From positions 1 through 10,062 of the forward strand of contig CALFMQ010000058.1 of the NCBI GenBank assembly GCA_937879825.1: 10,062 bases of DNA, written 5' to 3'. Positions 1 to 6,352 of the stretch are shown in pieces. Below the pieces are notes generated by a model, which worked only from the letters and a program-made list of their open reading frames with translations, did not search any database and was not told the origin of the DNA. A program made the position numbers and the translations under genes. Source of the DNA: an uncultured Phycisphaerales bacterium. GTDB taxonomy: Bacteria > Planctomycetota > Phycisphaerae > Phycisphaerales > UBA1924. How positions within the stretch are numbered: position 1 is the first letter of the stretch; the number at the start of each line of letters is the position of its first letter.

Positions 1-1447
1 CGAGGGCCAGCGTGAGTACACCGCGTTCCAGGTGGACCGTGGCGTCTTCGACAAAATCCTTCTGGACCATGCCCGCGAGATGGGCGTTGATGTTCGCGAG
101 GAGACACTCGTTACCGAGATCCTGCGCGATGGAGACCGGATCACCGGGCTCAAACTCCAGGACGGTTCGGTCGTCACGGGCAAGTATTACGTCGACGGTT
201 CGGGGGTTGTCGGATCGATCCGGCGTGCGATGGACGTCGGGGTCTGGGTCCCGGATCAACTGAAAAACATCGCCACTTGGGCGTACTGGGAGAACGCCGA
301 ATGGGCGCTGGAGATCGGCGTCGGCGCGACGCGCGTGCAGGTGCGGAGTCTGCCTTACGGTTGGATCTGGTTCATCCCCCTCGGACCCACGCGTACAAGT
401 GTCGGCGTGATCGTTCCGGCTGAGCATTACAAGAAGACGGGGCTCACGCCGGAGGCCCTGTACAAGAAGGGGCTCTCGGAACAACCCGAAATCTCAAAAC
501 TCCTGCGCAACGCAACGATGGAAGGCGAGATCCAATCCTGCAAGGACTGGTCGCAGTTGTGCGATCGTCTTTACGGAGACAACTGGTTCCTCGTCGGTGA
601 GTCGGCGGGCTTCGCCGATCCCATCCTGGCCGCGGGCATGTACCTGGCGCACCAGTCCTCCCGCGATGTCGCGTACACCATCCTCGAACTCGAACGGGGA
701 CAACTCGACGCGGACTGGCTCCGCAAGCGGTACGACGATCGGACCCGCGGGTGCATCAAGACCCACATCCGCTTCGGGCAGTTCTGGTACTCGGCCAACG
801 GATGTTTCACGGACCTGCGCGACTACTGCTCCGAGATCGCCAAGTCGGCGGGTCTCAAGCTCACGCCCGCCCAAGCATGGCGATGGCTGAGCCAGGGCGG
901 GTTTGCGAGTGACAACCCCAACAAGGCGCTCTTCGGTTTGTGGGATGTCGAAGCCGCCAAGGGCACGATTCAGAAGTGCCTCGGGCATGACCAAGTCGAT
1001 GAGATCAAGTACACCATCGACGAGTTCAATGTGTTCAAGCTCAATCTCAAGGGCGCCAAGAAAGACATGCTCGGCGACCTCGTTGAGGGGCGAATCGTGA
1101 CATCGCCCTGCTTCCGACGCGGGGATCGTGTGCTGCCCACGATCGGCTTCTACGGCGATGTCATCCGTGTCCTCGAACGCGAGAGCAGCATGGAGAAGAT
1201 TCTCCCGCTGTTCATGCGGATCGCCGCCGCGTACGGCAAGACCGGGCAGCGAGCGGTCGGCCTCGCGTACATGCTGATCCAGACGCTCGAGGCGATGGTC
1301 TCGGACGGGTGGGTGAACTGCACGGTGGACAAGTCAAAGCCCCTGCTCAACAGGAAGGGATCGGATCACATGATCCGATGGGCAAACGAGACGGTGGAGG
1401 CCATGAAGGCGCAGAACCCCGATGTGTCGTACACCCAGAACATCTGA
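1..1447 (+). CDS. Flavin-dependent halogenase-like FAD oxidoreductase, 5' end cut off
   Basis: The frame is open from base 2 to the TGA at 1445-1447, giving 481 visible residues. The GTG at 32 is internal to conserved sequence (FQVDRGVFDKIL), so the true start and the N-terminal GxGxxG FAD-binding motif lie left of the window. The segment WIWFIP at visible residues 121-126 matches the WxWxIP signature of flavin-dependent halogenases. LVGESAGFADPILAAG near residues 197-212 matches the GD-type FAD-contacting segment that follows it in this family. Family members use reduced FAD and oxygen to halogenate aromatic or alkene substrates in the cytoplasm; relatives in the wider group are hydroxylases or prenyl reductases. 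The halogenase motif Fx.Px.Sx.G reads F-ADP-IL-A-A-G here, so its serine is alanine. The catalytic lysine region is outside the window. uppS follows after 43 nt on the same strand. The family is secure; halogenating activity and substrate are not. Confidence 0.8.
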   Translation, partial: EGQREYTAFQVDRGVFDKILLDHAREMGVDVREETLVTEILRDGDRITGLKLQDGSVVTGKYYVDGSGVVGSIRRAMDVGVWVPDQLKNIATWAYWENAEWALEIGVGATRVQVRSLPYGWIWFIPLGPTRTSVGVIVPAEHYKKTGLTPEALYKKGLSEQPEISKLLRNATMEGEIQSCKDWSQLCDRLYGDNWFLVGESAGFADPILAAGMYLAHQSSRDVAYTILELERGQLDADWLRKRYDDRTRGCIKTHIRFGQFWYSANGCFTDLRDYCSEIAKSAGLKLTPAQAWRWLSQGGFASDNPNKALFGLWDVEAAKGTIQKCLGHDQVDEIKYTIDEFNVFKLNLKGAKKDMLGDLVEGRIVTSPCFRRGDRVLPTIGFYGDVIRVLERESSMEKILPLFMRIAAAYGKTGQRAVGLAYMLIQTLEAMVSDGWVNCTVDKSKPLLNRKGSDHMIRWANETVEAMKAQNPDVSYTQNI

Positions 1448-1490
1448 GCGTTGGGCCCGGCGAACATGATCCGGTGAGCGGGCGTACCCT

Positions 1491-2384
1491 ATGGCGATGC
1501 CCACGACTCAGGGAAGCACGGAACGGTTGGCCAGCGATGCGGTGACACCCCTCGAAGCGATCGCGGACGAGAAGTCCCGCGAGATCGTCGCGCAGATGCG
1601 CCGCGTCAGCCCCCACGCCGACCCGACGCGCCACCTGCCCGATGTGCCGGTGGAGCGGATCCCACGCCATGTCGCGATCATCATGGACGGCAACGGGCGA
1701 TGGGCCACGGCACGCGGCTTCCCGCGCGTCTTTGGGCATCGGAACGGGGCGTCATCCGTGCGCGCGGTCGTGGAGGAAGCCGGACGACTGGGCGTTGAAG
1801 CCCTGACCCTGTACTCGTTCTCGATGGAGAACTGGAGCCGCCCGAAGGAAGAGGTCGGCGAACTGATGCGGCTCTACCTGGAATATATGAGCGGTGAGCG
1901 CGAGGCGCTGGTCCGCGAGAACATCCGCCTCATGCAGATCGGGCGGCGCGACGGCCTGCCCCCCGCGGCCTTGGAAGCGCTGGACAAGACCATCGAGGCG
2001 ACGAGCGCCTGCACGGGGCCGACGCTCTGCCTCGCGGTGAACTACGGCTCACGCGCCGAACTCGTCGATGCGGCACGAGCGCTCAGCGAGCGCGTGAAAC
2101 TGGGTGAGATTGATCCGTCGGACATCGACGAACGCTTGCTCGCCAACCACCTTTACACCAAAGGCTTGCCCGACCCGGACCTGATCGTGCGCACCGCGGG
2201 TGAGATGCGCCTGAGCAACTTCCTGCTCTGGCAGTTGAGCTACGCCGAGATCGTCGTCACCGATGTTCTGTGGCCGGATTTCGGCGAGTCGGAGTTCCGC
2301 GACGCGATCCGGGCGTATGCTTCTCGTGAACGGCGATTCGGCGGCCTCGGTGCCCCCGCGCTCGCCGGGACTCCCAAGGCCTGA
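1491..2384 (+). CDS. uppS: Isoprenyl transferase (undecaprenyl diphosphate synthase)
   Basis: This is a cis-prenyltransferase of 297 residues that condenses isopentenyl diphosphate units onto farnesyl diphosphate to make the long polyprenyl carrier used for peptidoglycan and glycan assembly at the membrane. The family signature HVAIIMDGNGRWA is at residues 60-72, with catalytic Asp66. TLYSFSMENWSRP follows at 106-118. The C-terminal diphosphate-binding region runs DPDLIVRTAGE (228-238), then R240 and SNFLLWQ (242-248); the usual RTSGE is RTAGE here. The protein has roughly 40 more residues before the signature than E. coli UppS, and this lead is charged and shows no membrane segment. The ATG at 1491 has no clear Shine-Dalgarno sequence, and a second in-frame ATG at 1497 is equally possible; conserved sequence begins only near residue 58. 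It lies 43 nt after the flavoprotein gene and 33 nt before the next gene, so co-transcription is likely. The family call is very secure; exact chain length of the product is not readable. Confidence 0.96.
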   Translation: MAMPTTQGSTERLASDAVTPLEAIADEKSREIVAQMRRVSPHADPTRHLPDVPVERIPRHVAIIMDGNGRWATARGFPRVFGHRNGASSVRAVVEEAGRLGVEALTLYSFSMENWSRPKEEVGELMRLYLEYMSGEREALVRENIRLMQIGRRDGLPPAALEALDKTIEATSACTGPTLCLAVNYGSRAELVDAARALSERVKLGEIDPSDIDERLLANHLYTKGLPDPDLIVRTAGEMRLSNFLLWQLSYAEIVVTDVLWPDFGESEFRDAIRAYASRERRFGGLGAPALAGTPKA

Positions 2385-2417
2385 TCGGCCGGAGCACGAG
2401 AAATCCGCGCAACTCCC

Positions 2418-3308
2418 ATGAACTCTGACGCCGCCCAGCAAGGAATCCGCAATCGGCTCGATGAAGCATTCCGCGCGCTGGGGTGCGTGCCGCGGGCGTG
2501 GCGATTCGGGGCGAGCACGGTCGAGTGGCAGGGCAAGACATTCCCGGTGCGCGTGGACACGCTGGCATCGCAGATTCCGATCGATATATCCGACGCCGAG
2601 CCGGATGAACTGGTGTTCGCGATCTCGGGCATCCTCGGCATCCCCGTGCCCGATCGCCTGCTGGCGGACTTCGAGTGCGTTCGGCCGTGGCTGCGTCCGC
2701 GCGTGGTGACCCGCGAGCACCTCAAGGGGCCCGAGCGCACCATGTGCCGGCGCGACGCCTTCGGGCCGCTGATCAAGGCGGCGACGGTGGGCCTCGGCCC
2801 TCGCGCGGGATTTGTCACGACGCGGATGCTCGACCGGTGGCCCGTCGAGTTCGAGGATGTGCTGCTGATCGCGCAGGAGAATCTCAAGCGGACGCTCGAC
2901 CCGGACATGCTGGCGGAGATCGACGGCGGGCCGGGCCTGCTGGCCCTTGTCTCCGATCTGATTCCCGGATCGTCGGCGTCGCTGTCGCTGGAGTCTATTC
3001 TCCCCGATGGCGTCACAAGCGCCGTGTTCTCCGTGCCTTCGATGGAGACATTGCTCCTGCTCCCGGTCGATGCGCACGCAACCGTCGATCACCTGGCGAT
3101 GCTGATCCAGACAACGCTCTCGATGTACGCCGAGTCGCACGACCCGATCCTCGACCAGTTGTTCTGGCATCGCAACGGGAGCGCGGAACTCATCCGGGTG
3201 CTTTCATCGGACGAGGGCGACGCGTGGCGGGCGCACATCGAGACGACGCCGATTGTCCAAGAGTTGCTCCGCGCGCTGGGCGAGGTCGATCCCGACATGA
3301 TGTCGTGA
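2418..3308 (+). CDS. Uncharacterised protein, possibly DUF1444/YtpQ-like
   Basis: I do not recognise this 296-residue protein with confidence. It has no signal peptide or membrane segment, so it should be cytoplasmic. The middle resembles the DUF1444 (Bacillus YtpQ) pattern as I remember it: a basic VRPWLRPRVV stretch (88-97), FVTTRMLDRW (132-141) leading into a helix LLIAQENLKR (149-158), and later SAVFSVPSMETLLLLPVD (201-218), like the 'vPsRd.Llv.p' strand of that family. The function of DUF1444 is not established, so none is assigned. The ATG at 2418 is the first start of the open frame, 33 nt after the uppS stop, with no terminator between them, which suggests one transcript with uppS. 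No catalytic motif such as a P-loop, a Cys cluster or a His triad is visible. The frame is real, judged by its length, clean start and position; the family label is tentative. Confidence 0.75.
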   Translation: MNSDAAQQGIRNRLDEAFRALGCVPRAWRFGASTVEWQGKTFPVRVDTLASQIPIDISDAEPDELVFAISGILGIPVPDRLLADFECVRPWLRPRVVTREHLKGPERTMCRRDAFGPLIKAATVGLGPRAGFVTTRMLDRWPVEFEDVLLIAQENLKRTLDPDMLAEIDGGPGLLALVSDLIPGSSASLSLESILPDGVTSAVFSVPSMETLLLLPVDAHATVDHLAMLIQTTLSMYAESHDPILDQLFWHRNGSAELIRVLSSDEGDAWRAHIETTPIVQELLRALGEVDPDMMS

Positions 3309-3327
3309 AGGCACCGACGCTGAATCG

Positions 3328-3361
3328 AAAAAGACCCACCGACATCCATGGTCGGCGGGTC
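3328..3361 (-). terminator. Intrinsic terminator of the 3404-4933 gene
   Basis: An 11-bp inverted repeat (3333-3343 GACCCACCGAC, 3351-3361 GTCGGCGGGTC) encloses a 7-nt loop. Read on the minus strand, the stem is followed at once by five T (the A run 3328-3332). The single non-matching position forms a G.U wobble on the minus strand but an A/C mismatch on the plus strand, which favours minus-strand use. It starts 42 nt past the stop of the minus-strand gene. No T run follows in the plus direction, so it is a poor terminator for the 2418-3308 gene. Confidence 0.85.
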
Positions 3362-3403
3362 CTGTGGGCGAGGTGTTCCAATCCCCGGTGAAAGGCCGCG
3401 GGG

Positions 3404-4933
3404 TCAGGGGCAGGAAGCGCCCCAGTTGGATAGCACCTGATTGAGATCATCGACATCGATCACCCCGTCGCAGACGAGGTCACCGATCGAGCCCGGGGGC
3501 ACCGAGTTGCCCCAGCTCGAGAGCACGAGGTTCAGGTCGTCGACATCGACCATCCGGTTGTCGGTCGCGTCGCCGGGGCACACGCCGAAGTTTCCGTTGC
3601 GTGTGATGTTCTGGCCGTGAACATCGTCGTTGTGCTGCCACACGGCGCGGACTTCGCCGTCTGCGGCGCCGATCACGCCCGTGCGGAACATGTCCGCGGG
3701 GACCGTGGACACGCCGAGGGGCGCCGCGACCCAGGCCGAGGCACCGGTGGAGTCCAGCGCGAAGGCGCGGAGCACATCGGTCGTCGGAGAGACGGCCTGC
3801 GTGTAGATGATCTTGGCGGAGTTGTCGGTGAAGGCCGCGTTGAGCGAGCCGATGTCGCTCGACGACATCGCCACGAGCGACAGGCCGTTGTCGGTCCACT
3901 GGCGCGCGCCCGCGGAGTCAACACGCTGCGCCGAGAGGCCGATCATGCCCTGCGACGCGTCGGTCTCTCTGTAGAAGGCGTAGATATCGCCGGTCGCCTG
4001 GTCGTAAGCCGCGGTGATCTCGTAGCGGCGGGTGCCGGCGCCCGTCTCGGTGGCGACGCCGTTGTGCGCGAACATCTCGGCGCCGGCGGATGAGACGTGC
4101 TGGACGAAGTTGGTCCCGGAGGAGTCGTACCAAGCGAAGACGCCGCCGCCCGCGCCATCGGTCCAGAAGCGCGGGAAGTTGCCAAACTGCAATGAACCGC
4201 CGTCGTACACCGCGACTCGCGATGCCCAGACCTCGGCGCCCGCAGAGTCGAACTTCTGAGCCCAGAGGGTCTTCGCTCCGGCGAATCCGGTCTGCTGAAT
4301 CCATGAAACGATCACATCGCCGTTGCCCGCATCGCGGATGTCGCTGACCAGCAGCTGGAAGCCGGCGGCCGAAACGGTCACCCCCGTGCCCCACTGCGCC
4401 ACGCCGTTGGCGTCAAACCTCTGCAGCACAGTGTTGGCGCCGTCACTCCACCCGACGACCACGCCCCCATCGCTCGTGCCCCCGCAGCGCGGGCTGTTGG
4501 GTGAGCCGCCGGTGTTGGCGATCACGCCGTTCACGCCCCACGGCATCGAGCCGTCGGGCAAGACCTTGGCGGCGCGAATCTCCGCGCCGTTGTTGAATCG
4601 ATAGACGAGAAACGCATTGCCCGATGGATCGGACGACAGTCCGTAGTCCTGCGTCGATGAGAAGTTCCGATCCGCGACGAGCACGCCGTTGTGCGCCAGC
4701 ACTTCGTTCCCGTCGGAGTCGAGCAACTGGACACGGACGTCGTATCCCGTCGCGATGCCATCAAACCACGACACCCACGAGCCGCAATCGGCGCCCGGTG
4801 CGATCTTCGGCTGCGCCTGATCGCTCGCGCCGTCGGCGACCGAGATGTTCACCGCGGGGTCGGAGTTCCAGGCACCCAGCGCCGCGGGGCCGGCGAGAAG
4901 CGTCGATAACGCAAGTACAGCACGGGGATTCAT
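3404..4933 (-). CDS. Exported propeller-repeat protein with C-terminal dockerin-like module
   Basis: This 509-residue protein begins with a Sec signal peptide (a basic start, a hydrophobic stretch over residues 5-19, and likely cleavage near ALGA at 18-21). The body holds about seven repeats of roughly 48-58 residues. Each carries a 'hydrophobic-D-x-x-G-x-x-x-W/x-NG' turn: LDSDG at 71, LPDG at 125, FDANG at 173, FDSAG at 228, VSSAG at 280, VDSAG at 338 and LDSTG at 393, with a possible partial eighth near 444. That count and spacing fit a beta-propeller. Residues 452-508 form a Cys-bracketed dockerin-like pair of EF-hand loops. No catalytic residues are evident; a role in binding or display on the cell exterior is inference. 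The ATG at 4933 is preceded by a purine-rich AGAGAGTGAG. It is divergent from the helix-turn-helix gene at 5102 and ends at a good intrinsic terminator. Domain architecture is clear, but the biological role is unknown. Confidence 0.85.
   Translation of the reverse strand: MNPRAVLALSTLLAGPAALGAWNSDPAVNISVADGASDQAQPKIAPGADCGSWVSWFDGIATGYDVRVQLLDSDGNEVLAHNGVLVADRNFSSTQDYGLSSDPSGNAFLVYRFNNGAEIRAAKVLPDGSMPWGVNGVIANTGGSPNSPRCGGTSDGGVVVGWSDGANTVLQRFDANGVAQWGTGVTVSAAGFQLLVSDIRDAGNGDVIVSWIQQTGFAGAKTLWAQKFDSAGAEVWASRVAVYDGGSLQFGNFPRFWTDGAGGGVFAWYDSSGTNFVQHVSSAGAEMFAHNGVATETGAGTRRYEITAAYDQATGDIYAFYRETDASQGMIGLSAQRVDSAGARQWTDNGLSLVAMSSSDIGSLNAAFTDNSAKIIYTQAVSPTTDVLRAFALDSTGASAWVAAPLGVSTVPADMFRTGVIGAADGEVRAVWQHNDDVHGQNITRNGNFGVCPGDATDNRMVDVDDLNLVLSSWGNSVPPGSIGDLVCDGVIDVDDLNQVLSNWGASCP
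3407..3580 (-). repeat. Dockerin-like double EF-hand module (copy 1)
   Basis: This encodes residues 452-509 of the 3404-4933 protein. Two units end in VDVDDLNLVLSSWG and IDVDDLNQVLSNWG. Cys452 and Cys508 bracket the pair, and Cys489 is extra compared with the other two copies in the window. Loop 1 reads D-A-T-D-N-R-M-V-D-V-D-D, with Thr at ligand position 3 and Asn at 5. Loop 2 reads D-L-V-C-D-G-V-I-D-V-D-D, with Val at position 3. Calcium binding may therefore be weaker than in canonical dockerins. This copy lacks the LVNVGVGS linker of the other two. Confidence 0.85.
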
Positions 4934-5101
4934 GTTGGGCTCACTCTCTTTGGACGGGTCCTACTCTCTGGTTCATTGACGCCCCCGGGGCGGCAAACGG
5001 TCGGGGCGGTGCGCCCTCACACGCGTCCGACCATGCAAGTGTAAATTATTTCACCGGTCGGGCAAGGAGAATTGCCGGGTCTGAGGTAGTCTTTCCCGGG
5101 T
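4934..5101. promoter_or_regulatory. Divergent intergenic region between the exported-protein gene and the HTH gene
   Basis: These 168 nt separate two genes that point away from each other, so both promoters should lie here. Most of the region is GC-rich. The exception is an AT-rich patch at 5042-5051 (TAAATTATTT), the best place for a promoter core on either strand. I could not fit a convincing sigma70-type -35/-10 pair on either strand. A GC palindrome lies at 4980-4992, and an operator-like dyad covers the AT-rich patch. Confidence 0.6.
5039..5054. promoter_or_regulatory. Operator-like dyad over the AT-rich patch
   Basis: GTGTAAATTATTTCAC is an imperfect palindrome of the form GTG-N-AA-N4-TT-N-CAC. 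Its size and AT-rich centre suit a dimeric helix-turn-helix regulator, and the neighbouring gene at 5102 encodes a helix-turn-helix protein. The site is 47 nt before that start and 105 nt before the opposite one. It is a single occurrence seen by eye, so the assignment is speculative. Confidence 0.3.
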
Positions 5102-6346
5102 ATGTCCTCGATCCGTGCCAAGGGCGCTACGCCGTCCATCGACTCCCTGCACACCCGCGCCAATGCTCTGGGCGAGGGGCTGCAGCGCACGCTGAGCGGC
5201 GTTCTGGCCCAGCTTGAGTGCGGCACGCGCGGTCCGTCGGCGCTCGCTGAGGACCTCGGCCTGAGCCGCGTGATCATGAGCCGTTTACTCAACGCCCTCG
5301 ACCGAGACTCTTTTTTGGAAGTGCTCCACCGGGTGCCGGGGCCGGAGTCGATCCGAGGGTTCCTGGCCGCGGCGCAGCAACGCGGCGCTGACGACCAATG
5401 CATCAGGTCGGCCCACGGTTCGGTGGACGGGTTCGAGGTGTTCATCCGCGAGGTCTTCGGGACACGCAGCGCGCTGGACGCGTTCCTCAGCGCCAACTCG
5501 CCCGAGGCACGCGACCGGTTCGAGATGTCCGGGCGCCAGGCCGTCTTCAAAGGGATGAGCGAACTGCACGGCGTCCGCGCCGATGTCTGGATCTGCACGC
5601 TGGTCGTGACGCCGGGTGAGGGCGGCGTCGAGCGGCCCGACATCATGGCGATTCACGGGGCCGTGGGCGTGCGCCAACTCCGTCCGGATGTCACGGTGTG
5701 CTTCGGCTACCTCGGCGCCGCGACCGGAACCCGCAACGGCACAAACCGGACCAACCGCGAGCTCGCGATGGGAAAGGTTGATCTCGAGCAGTTCTACACG
5801 AATCCGCCCGCGCCCCTCGACATCGTCGACATCGGCGGCGTCCCGACCTGGACCCTCAAGACCACCTCGCCGGGCAGGCACTCGCTGGTGGACATGCTGC
5901 GGGTCGATGTCGCCAAGTCCGCGCGCCCGGGCGACGGCACGGTGGGCAAGGACTCTGGCGATCGCTCCAAGCCCGTCCGATCGCTGTGGGCGCTGGTCGA
6001 TCTGCCGGCGGCCCGTCTCGAGTTCGATGTGATCCTCGCGCCCGAAATCGCCTCGCGGGTGCGGCCCGCGTACCGCGTGTACGACACCGCCATTCGCGGG
6101 GTGGCGTTCCCCAACGATTCGAACCGCGAGATCGACCGCCGGGCCGCGCTCGAACAGATCGAACACTTAGGCGAGAACCGCTCGGCGCTTTTCTGCGACG
6201 GATTCCCGCTGTATCGGGAGATGGTCGAGCACGCGAGCGAGCGGTGCGGCCTCAACCTGGCGGGATACGAAGTATTCCGGCTGCGCGTTCAGTACCCGGT
6301 CTACGGGTGGCAGTTCTGCATGCTCTTCAACGACCCGGACGAATAG
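5102..6346 (+). CDS. Helix-turn-helix protein with a large uncharacterised C-terminal domain
   Basis: This is a 414-residue protein with no signal peptide or membrane span. Residues about 26-80 look like a winged helix-turn-helix of MarR/IclR type: a first helix (GLQRTLSGVLAQL, 26-38), then GPSALAEDLGLSRVIMSRLL (44-63), with the turn at DLGLS and the recognition helix at RVIMSRLLNAL. The remaining 330 or so residues match no family I can name. They contain a strand-rich part (ADVWICTLVV 160-169, PDVTVCFGYLG 195-205) and a segment SLWALVDLPAARLEFDVILA (294-313). The C-terminal part might sense a ligand or a protein partner, which would suit a one-component regulator. The ATG at 5102 has no near Shine-Dalgarno sequence; the AAGGAG at 5064-5069 is too far away. 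It is divergent from the exported-protein gene on its left, and its stop is only 6 nt from the convergent stop on its right. The gene and DNA-binding fold are likely; its targets are inferred. Confidence 0.8.
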   Translation: MSSIRAKGATPSIDSLHTRANALGEGLQRTLSGVLAQLECGTRGPSALAEDLGLSRVIMSRLLNALDRDSFLEVLHRVPGPESIRGFLAAAQQRGADDQCIRSAHGSVDGFEVFIREVFGTRSALDAFLSANSPEARDRFEMSGRQAVFKGMSELHGVRADVWICTLVVTPGEGGVERPDIMAIHGAVGVRQLRPDVTVCFGYLGAATGTRNGTNRTNRELAMGKVDLEQFYTNPPAPLDIVDIGGVPTWTLKTTSPGRHSLVDMLRVDVAKSARPGDGTVGKDSGDRSKPVRSLWALVDLPAARLEFDVILAPEIASRVRPAYRVYDTAIRGVAFPNDSNREIDRRAALEQIEHLGENRSALFCDGFPLYREMVEHASERCGLNLAGYEVFRLRVQYPVYGWQFCMLFNDPDE

Positions 6347-6352
6347 TCGTGG

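Noticed and set aside
2049..3170. Long minus-strand open frame opposite uppS and the next gene
   Set aside because: It spans two well-supported plus-strand genes and is rich in Arg, Ala and Gly with no recognisable motif, as expected from the antisense of high-GC coding DNA.
4976..4981. TTGACG as a sigma70 -35 box on the plus strand
   Set aside because: The expected -10 position about 17 nt downstream (4999-5004, GGTCGG) is GC-rich and bears no resemblance to TATAAT.
4980..4992. GC palindrome CGCCCC-C-GGGGCG as an operator
   Set aside because: It is a short palindrome in GC-rich DNA, likely to arise by chance, with no second copy in the window.
5064..5069. AAGGAG as ribosome-binding site for the HTH gene
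   Set aside because: It is 32 nt before the ATG at 5102. The only closer in-frame start (TTG at 5072) is 2 nt away and runs into a TAG at 5087.
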